Shown: in pieces, positions 56,701-64,000 of the stretch | Numbering within the stretch: position 1 is the stretch's first letter | Layout of the letters: the number at the start of each line of letters is the position of its first letter | NCBI GenBank assembly: GCA_039545355.1 | Contig: BCJJ01000031.1 | Span: 124,001-188,000 of the forward strand | DNA from: Trichosporon coremiiforme | Lineage: Eukaryota; Basidiomycota; Tremellomycetes; Trichosporonales; Trichosporonaceae | Length of the DNA stretch: 64,000 nt | Direction: 5' to 3' | Translations under genes and position numbers: made by a program | The notes under the pieces: model-generated | Databases searched by the model: none | Seen by the model: the letters and a program-made list of their open reading frames with translations, nothing else | Told to the model about the DNA's origin: nothing

Positions 56701-59700
56701 AAGAGGGATCGAGCCACATTGCTCAGCTGCCAGCGGGCAGATCCCCTCTGCCCTTGCCGGCTTTCGGACGACCCTGCGCTACAGCTTCGTACCGAACCTC
56801 CTGAAGGCGCACTCTGCTCACTTATGCTGATCCTGGGCGGTCATTGGTTGCAGAGTCCTAGGCCACTGAATAGCCCACTTGGGCTTACCACCGTATTCTG
56901 CGCATTCAGTGCTCGCTGACGTCCCGATGTCTCCGAACCCCGAACGCCCCGCTCCGCACCCATCGCCGCACCATATCCGTGAGTCAGTCAAGCGCTCCGG
57001 CTCCAGCGGCAGCAGCGGCAAGGGCTCGACCGTCCATTGCAGTAATGGTACGAATGGTTCCCCTCCGTGGTCACTGGGTCGTAACGTGGGACCTGGCAGG
57101 ACATGGGACGTCGGACATGCCCCATCGCTCGTGCAGCGGAGTACGCACTGAGCTGTCTCTGGTTCAGGATGCGCCAGGTTCGTATTCGGCTCCAAGTCAA
57201 TCTGAGTTGCCTCAGGTTGACTCCACGCAAGGCACAGAGCGCGATGTCGAGTTAAACGGATGCACAACGCGTCTCATCAGGCCGTGTCGAGTTTCGAAGA
57301 GCGCCACGGGGCAGCGTCAGGTGGGCTACATCGCATGGGCCCAACCTCAACGTGAGAAGTACGCATCCAGCGAGGAACTGAATGGGTCTATGTGGGTCGT
57401 TTTGTATGGTGGGGGTCACTGCGCTCCGCCATGGGTTGTGCTGAGATATGCTCGAAGCTGCAACGAGTCCGCTGTCCCCTCGGGACGTATTATGGGAGGC
57501 AGTTGTCGAGTGGTGAGCGGCAATGTCAGTGGGTGCGTCAGAGGTTGCCCAACCTACTCCTTGTTTGTGTAGACGACGATCCCTTCTTCATGCCTGAAGC
57601 CGCCGCCGTGTCGGTCCGACGCTTCCGGCGCAAGACATGGCGACAGTCGTGCGCCGGAACAGTCGCCGTTCACGGGGTCGAGGGCCGCTGTGCAGGAAAC
57701 ATCCCATCTGACACACCTCCGCGACCCGCTACGGGATCCAGCTGGCACACTTGAGTGCTGAAGCACGCCTGCCGCAATCTTAACGCGGTCTCTGCCGTAT
57801 TAGGTTGATGTGCACCTGGCGGCTTACGGCTCCAGCAGGATGGTCCCCCGCCTCCGCGTTTGCCACGCTGTCGTCGCGCGACCACTACCGGCGATTGTTC
57901 GATGGCTTGTGGACGTAGTCAGGCGACGAGCACCGTTGTCGAGATAGAAAGCATTCGCCATGCTCAGTTCCCACTCCGACTGTCACTCCGTCACGCTGGT
58001 GCATGCACGCACGTCCACGCGAGTGCAACTTTGCTGCGAGGTCTGCTTGACGTCAAGCAGTGGCACCTGACACGGCCCGTCGGCTGTTACAGGGACAGGA
58101 GGCTGAGCTTAATGGTCCCCAGCAAGGCGGGCAGCCACTGAGATGCCCACCACAGTGGTGCACCTTGAGGACTGGGGTTACGAGATTCTCTCGAGATGAA
58201 CCACTTGACACGCACGCAGTGCTCCTTAGAATCTCACTTGGCACAATTCAAGGACAGCGCTGTATGTTCTGCGCATGGTGCACCCCAGAGTCGGCTGGAT
58301 GTCCGACGAACGCACGACGAGTCAGCAATCACGTCAGAACTTCCTTCACCCCTGCACACGTCTGTGCGCCGAGAAACGTCCAAACTCATCAACTTGCGTC
58401 CATGGTCGCTTCATGCCGTTGCCACCTCGTCGTACGTCCGTCGTCGTAGACATACCCGTCAGCGGGGGACACGGCTAACAGGCGTGGGTCAGCGAGTACG
58501 TGAGTCCGTGCATAAGTGGGATCAGCGAGTTATTCCGGGTGTCAGTGGTGGCGGTCGTCGCACGTCGTGAGCGAGCGGGGACTGCAGCCTTCGCTGACGT
58601 GCTGATGTGTCGTTGGGCACAGTCAAGACTTGGAATCTGATCGTGTTCTCCATGCGACACAGCTTCTCCTCGCTCGTGTGTGCATCCGGCCGTCCTCGTT
58701 GGTGCGCGGGCATCAGCACATGAAGGAGCGAGCAAAGCCCGAGCTCATAACATCCCTAGCGTTTTCTGTTCGGACACCGAAACGTCGATCGAAGCTGTGG
58801 AGCCGCAGTCTGTACCTAGCCCGACATTGCGCACCAGAGGTATGTGCGCGATGGTGGCAAAAATTAAGCTCACGGCGACGCTACCGTGCCCGGCTTGATC
58901 ATGTGGTTCACAATATCCTGGTCGACCAGCCTGGCCAGCTGTGGCTCGATGATCACACACTCTGTGTGGCGTTCCAGGCGTGGCGTGCGCCTTCCGAGGC
59001 AGCCTGGGCGTACGCAATGAGCTCGTTGAGAGCAGTCTGCAAGTCAGCTGGTAGGGCTGCGATTTGGGGTCGACGCTGCACAGCAAAGCAAGCATATGGG
59101 CATGTGTGAGAGTGCGTGGCTGAAGCGAAACGGCAATAAGCTCCAGAGTCCAGGACGGGCGGCCCAGGTAAGCGACATAGCACAGCAGTAGGTAGTGGAC
59201 AGCTGCAGATGCGAATAGAGTTGCTGTTCGTACCTGGGCCTGGGCTAGTGGATAGTCCCGGTCAGCGGGGCACAACAATTGAGAAGCCGAGACACGAGAG
59301 GCTGTGGAGACGAGAGGAAGTGTCCAATGTGGGCGCAGCACATCGTGTGCACTGGCGGGCTGTGAAGCGCTGGCTATCAGTTGGATAAGTAAAGTGACGG
59401 CAGTAGTGAAGCGAGGGGAGACATAGGAACAGGAACCGCGGTCTTTGCAGCCCTCGAAACGATACGATAATAACAGCATGTGTGCGCAGGTGGAGTCACT
59501 GTTCGTGTCGGTCAGTCCGACGTATGTACTACGCTGTAAGCTCTGCCAATCCCGTTTACTGCGCACTGGTCTTCGATCGTAGGACTTGCACGGGCTTGGG
59601 TTGGCTTCAGGAGGCTAAAGGATGCGTGTGCATGTGCATGTGTGTGAGGCGCAGGGTGGCTTTGTCGCCTCGTTGTTTGTGATATTGATGGGAATTTCGC

Positions 59701-62000
59701 GTATTTACGTCGCACTGCGCACACTGGGCAGAGGCATGCCGTATCGCGGGCCTGCCTGATGTGCAAGTGCAGGAGCCACTGTGGGAAACAATTTAGCACA
59801 TCGCTCATCAAGAATGTTAGTACAGCTTAGCCTGGCATTAAGCTGCGTCGGTTAGTCATCAGCGGCCGGCACTCGGATCACACAATTCGGTAGCTTCAAG
59901 TCATATGCTACAACGAGGCAGCTGATCGCGGCTGGCGTGCGGCTGAATCTGCGATGATGAGCGGAACTGCATTCAAGACCATCCGCACCAACCCAGATCT
60001 ATGAGTCAGCCTCGGCAGATGACGAATGAAAGTCACGAGTAGCTCGGATCCCACACGATCGCTCTCTAAAGAGGTATGTGGGCAATGTGCAAAATGGTTA
60101 GGGCGCTCACCTGACCTGGATCTCGTCCTCGGATCCCGGACCTAGCGCTAGACATCGACACACTCATAGCTACCAGATGTCAGGTCCTCTCCGAGGTCCC
60201 GGCAGGTCCCAGCGTCAACGACGGGGTGGCGTGGACAGGTACCATGAGCGAGGTGGATGATGTTATTGCGGGTCATATTCTCGGGCGGCGTCTAGTCTCG
60301 GCCGTCTGCGTTATCTTCCCACGATGAGTAGTGGGACACAAGCGCCACTTTTGCGTGCCGCGGTCCTCAGTCACTGTGTGACCTTATCACTGCGAGATCC
60401 CGAGCCTGTAATCGGGTTGCGAGGTGGAGCACGGCATATTGCTGCACAGGTATCAATTTGCTAGGTATGGAAGCGACGGAAGCGAGCAATGCGAGCAGCT
60501 CCACCGAACGGGCAGTCTGGAGCACTGCGCGACACTCCGAAGATAGATCGGACGCTGAGGAGCGTGGTGCACGTTATCGGATCTATCGTGCACGTTGCTC
60601 GTCGTCGACAATTGACAATCTCAGATCGCTAGCTTGAAACCTTGTGGCATCATGCGCTTAAATGGAGCCTTAGGGCACTCTCCTGTGCCGAACATCGAGC
60701 TCCACCCGCAGCTCGAGCTTCGAGTGTGCAGCGGGCGCAGCACCTGCTTATCAGCGGGCGGCAGGTCTAATGTCAGCCAGGTCCTCCAGGACATCTTGCT
60801 AACGTCAGCCTGAGCCACCCGCAGGCAGGCGTGCGCCGCAGTGCCTTGCGGCCAACTCCGGACGCACATCAGAAGCACTCGCACCTCCTCGACTGGGAAA
60901 TTCTCATCTCCCAAAAGAACGGAACAAGATCTAAAGTGAGGGGAAGAACCGACGTGGGTCTACTGCTGTGCTCTCGCTCGTGATCTCTGGGATCGGAGCC
61001 AGAGTAGATGCCGCACGAACCGCTTAGCGCGATTGAATGGCGCAGAGCATACCGCTCGAGACCGGTGCAGGTGTACCTGCTGATCTGCTGAAGCATCTCT
61101 GTTGCGTTGTCTCTGCGTCATATCATCGGGGCATAGCATGCCGCCAGTTGTGAGTGATGAGCCATTTCGAGGCATTTCCTACCCAGGACAGAGTCCACAA
61201 CCGTCATGTGATGGCCCTCCGCGTGGGGTCTTATTCGGATAGCCGTAGTGCCCTGCCAGCAGCAGGTCAGTGAGAGGGACGATTCTCCCATAACATACTG
61301 CTTCGGGCGATGGTTAGTACCTGGCCCCTAGCTTACCTCTGTCGGCTCGTGCTCCAACAGCCGTGCTCCAACTTACAGTCCCGGCTTCTTGGCACCGCCC
61401 TTCATCAATTATCTCGTGTCGAGCGCGGCATGCTGAGGTATGCCCGCGGTTAGGGCTCTCCGGCATCGTATTGCACAGTTGGCATCTGGTGGCGACTGCC
61501 CTTGGCGACTACTGCAAAGTCTTGGCTGATCATACCGTGTGCTACCGAGAACTGCCGACGCATTTGACGTTATCGTGATGGCTGTTATTCACAGCCCAGG
61601 ACAGCGAGCCTCTGACTGGTGCGCCCATTGTGAGTCAGTGAAGTTAGATGCTGCCATGTGTGCTAGGCCAAGATATTCTATACCGTAAGAGTACATGCAA
61701 ACTAAACTACTCGCTGCTACAGTCCACGGACTCGAGGGCCCGGGGGATGATGTTGTATTTCCAGATGAGACATTATAGTTACAACGCGATTAAACGTGAT
61801 GAAGGATCGTTGATGGTGATCCTTTTGATGCTGATGGTATTCAATGCTGAGGTGTTGTGTTGATTGCTTGAGGTGGGTTGATTGCTGATGCGAAGGATAA
61901 CGCATTGATGGGAACTCGAAACAAGAGAGCCGGAATGATGATAAAGATAGATCAAATCGAATTATTGGTTGATGAGAGGCGTCACAGACGTAGTCACACG
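53798..62000. other. 8.2-kb gene desert
   Basis: Open frames here are short, overlap on all frames and show no domain, no codon bias like that of the genes, and few intron signatures. Local direct repeats occur: a GAGGACACCT pair near 56450-56468, an AGGATCTAGATAT pair near 56358-56382, and repeated CCCACTG near 56580-56605. The only coding-like tail I noticed is on the minus strand at 58953-59075 (see findings). No tRNA, rRNA or reverse transcriptase motif was seen. The left end includes the upstream region of the unknown gene ending at 53797. Confidence 0.5.
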
Positions 62001-63348
62001 TTAAAGCAGCATGGAGAGCTGGGCGTAGGGAAGCGGCCCGGGCTGCGCCTGCTGGAAAGGCTTGCCCTCGAATTGCTCGAAGACAGGGGTCGTGAGCGAC
62101 GAGATGGTCTCGACGCCAGGAATCGTGCCAGAAATGTCGAGGCGAGGGGTGGGAGGGAAGGGGCTCTCGCTCGAACCAGAGCTGGAGCGCTGGGGACGGG
62201 GAGAGCTGGTGTCCGCGCGGAGCGACGGGGGAACGCTGTCATGAACGTCGAGCTCGGGCTCGTCGAAGCTGAACACGGGCTCGGCGTCCGAGGAAGCCTC
62301 GTAGTAGCGAGTGTCGACGTACGGGGCAGCGACAGCGGGCTGGGGAATGACAACGGGGGCAGGGACAGCGGCACGGCGCGAGCACGAGGTGCGCTTGTCG
62401 TCGGTGAACGAGTCAATCTCCAGGATGAGCTTGCGCAGGCGGTCGAGGGTGATGCGCTGGGCAGGGTCAAGGGTGAAGATCTGGCAGAGAATCGACAGAC
62501 AAGCGTTCGAGATGGGGAGAATGCGGCGCAGGAAGTTGGGGTCCCTCAGGAAAGCAGTGAACGACTCGTCGCCGGGAGAGGCGCAGCGCCACGGGTTCCT
62601 TCCACAAACGAGGTTGACGAGAATGACGCCCAACGACCAGACATCGGCCGTGCGCGTAGGGTAGCTGGTAGCGTTGTGGCTCCACTCTCCAAGGCACTCG
62701 GGGGCAATGTAGAAGGTCGAGCCGCATCCGAACTCCGTCGAGGTCGACTCGGAGGTAGCGAGGCCGAAGTCGACGATGCGCACGCGGGTGCCGTCATTGG
62801 AGCATACAATGTTCTCGGGCTTGACATCACGGTGAGCAATGCCAAGCTGGTGGAGCCAGTCGACACCGTCGAGGATCTGCAGGAAGACGGAGCGGATGAG
62901 GTCGTTGTCTCCGGCATACTGTAAGGGGTTAGCGGCTGACTCGAACTATCGCACAGATCGCTGTGGCTTACGAAACCACAACGCCCACGGGAAATGGGGT
63001 ACTCACCCTCTGCTTCTCAGTGATCATGGCGAACAGGTCACCCTCGTCCCCGTAATCCATAATAACGTAAACGCAGTCGTGCTCCTCGACGAGACGGTCC
63101 ATGCCGACGATGGAGCCATGGCGGGAAGCGCGGTGGTGAAGCTCGATCTCGCGAAGCTGGAAGCGACGTTGCCTCTCATCGATGCCGTGACGGCGAAGCT
63201 GCTTGACTGCACGCTTGATGGGCCGGCCATAAAGGTAGTCGAGAGCATAGTAGACAACACCGTAGGCACCAGTGCCAATCTCGGAGATCAACTGAATGTA
63301 ACCGTTGTCGATGAAGCGGGGCTGGTGGGAAGGACGCTGGGAAGGCAT
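62001..63348 (-). CDS. Ran1/Pat1-like serine/threonine protein kinase
   Basis: Two exons (63007-63348 and 62001-62918) with an 88-nt intron give 419 residues. The kinase domain fills about residues 15-295: glycine loop GTGAYGVVYYALD, catalytic lysine in RAVKQL, HRDVKPENIV, DFGLATS and the AP-E motif in YIAPECLGEWSH. The subfamily resembles fungal Ran1/Pat1, Sks1 and Vhs1 kinases, which link nutrient state to meiosis or glucose response. Here that is based on the short N-terminus (FIDNGYIQLISEIG), the GCGSTFYIAPECLGEW activation segment and the WSLGVILVNLVCGRNPW helix. The C-terminal 120 residues are Ser/Pro-rich and disordered, ending in a hydrophobic LPYAQLSMLL. The intron junction (KQR joined to YAGDND) restores the kinase fold. 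The physiological role in this species is not readable from sequence. Confidence 0.88.
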
Positions 63349-64000
63349 GATGTTGTGAATGGGGATGGGGATAGATGCGTGATTGAGTTTACAGTTGTTG
63401 GTGTCGATCCCAAGACCTTAGCCTGGAGCCTTGAGGGGTTGTGGAGGGGAGGGGAGGGGAGGGGGGTTGATGTTCAGTTGGCGCTCGCGGCAAGCACGGT
63501 CCGACTGATGTTTGGGAAGGGGGAAAGAATTATGTTGCAGGCGAAAGAGAGAAGAGTGTTGGCGACGACGAAGAGTTCGACGAACGGCGACGACAACGAC
63601 TGGAGAAGAGAGAGGTGAGGTTACAGAAAATAGGCGATTATGGTAGGGGAAGAAGAGAACGAACAGGCTACACTATGTATACTAAGAAGGTTGGCAGGAG
63701 TTGGTCGCTTTCGAGCTTGGTGGTAGATGGTGACGGCGGGAACGCGTTGGCGCTGCCATTTTTGACAGGGGCCAGGCAGCGGTTCAGACATGGCAGGAAG
63801 CAGCACGAGCAAGGCGCAGCGCACGAGATAGAACGCCCGTTGCACTTCAGGGTCGTCTCGACATCCAGGATACCCAGGACGCAAGAGCATGTGAGGGTCT
63901 CCAGGGACGATTGGCCGCCAAGCGGCGCGGCAGCTGAGCCAACCCGCGGTCGGTGGTGAAGCCCGCCATCATCAGGGTCCCAGACGAGGGAACAGCGGGG
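63349..64000. promoter_or_regulatory. Upstream region of the Ran1-like kinase
   Basis: This is the promoter/leader of the minus-strand kinase. A G-rich run of GGGGA units (63446-63467) reads as a C-tract in the kinase transcript orientation. No gene was seen to the window end. Confidence 0.45.

Noticed and set aside
58745..59566. 273-codon minus-strand frame in the gene desert
   Set aside because: As one frame it has no domain and mixed composition. Only its overlap with the short tail at 58953-59075, read in another frame, looked coding.
60085..60160. tRNA-like stretch (ATGGTTAGGGCGCTCACCTGA)
   Set aside because: It resembles a D-arm and anticodon region, but no acceptor pairing, no T-arm and no B box could be drawn.
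53798..62000. Centromere or retrotransposon cluster
   Set aside because: No reverse transcriptase, integrase, long terminal repeats or long arrays were visible, so there is no positive evidence.

Overview
The window looks like a nuclear chromosome segment of a basidiomycete yeast. The order Trichosporonales in Tremellomycetes is my best guess, from gene style rather than a search. Genes lie on both strands, third codon positions are GC-rich, and most genes are cut by introns of only 33-60 nt with GTGAGT or GTGAGCT donors and CTGAC or CTAAC branch sites. All recognisable products are ordinary eukaryotic housekeeping or regulatory proteins. No bacterial, phage or transposase genes were seen.

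Layout. 1-2929 (-): PRP24/SART3 spliceosome recycling factor, 3' end outside the window. 2930-8488: gene-poor, with a CACGTG cluster at its left end and a pyrimidine-rich leader at its right end. 8489-11691 (+): RRM plus YTH RNA-binding protein. 12593-15911 (+): universal stress protein whose 5' exons appear to encode a UBA domain. About 16330-19040: a dense array of intron-like modules with no recognisable coding exons. 19274-19358 (+): tRNA-Ala(UGC) with a 12-nt intron. 19659-24049 (-): nucleoporin Nup120/Nup160. 25086-26267 (+): Ssu72 CTD phosphatase with an RGDP-repeat extension. 27527-32006 (+): Cdc7/SepH-type septation kinase. 33072-36350 (-): mitochondrial PPR-like protein. 36930-37874 (+): Siw14/Oca-family pseudophosphatase. 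38246-39191 (-): TIM10. 39705-44115 (-): PH-Sec7-PH Arf-GEF. 45890-48883 (+): CFT2/CPSF100. 49268-50878 (+): mercaptopyruvate sulfurtransferase. 51311-53797 (-): unknown disordered protein. 53798-62000: an 8.2-kb gene desert. 62001-63348 (-): Ran1-like kinase.

Functionally the genes are unrelated neighbours. RNA metabolism is well represented: PRP24, the YTH protein, SSU72 and CFT2, the last two both in the cleavage/polyadenylation machinery. TIM10, the PPR protein and probably one form of the sulfurtransferase act in mitochondria. Divergent pairs sharing an upstream region are NUP120/SSU72, PPR/pseudophosphatase and Sec7/CFT2.

The most unusual element is the 16.3-19.0 kb array. It repeats the donor (GTGAGCT) and branch (AGCTGAC) signature of the genuine introns about twenty times each, often separated by only 5-30 nt. 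The same signature in real introns brings two nearly complementary heptamers to the donor and the branch site, which could fold together.
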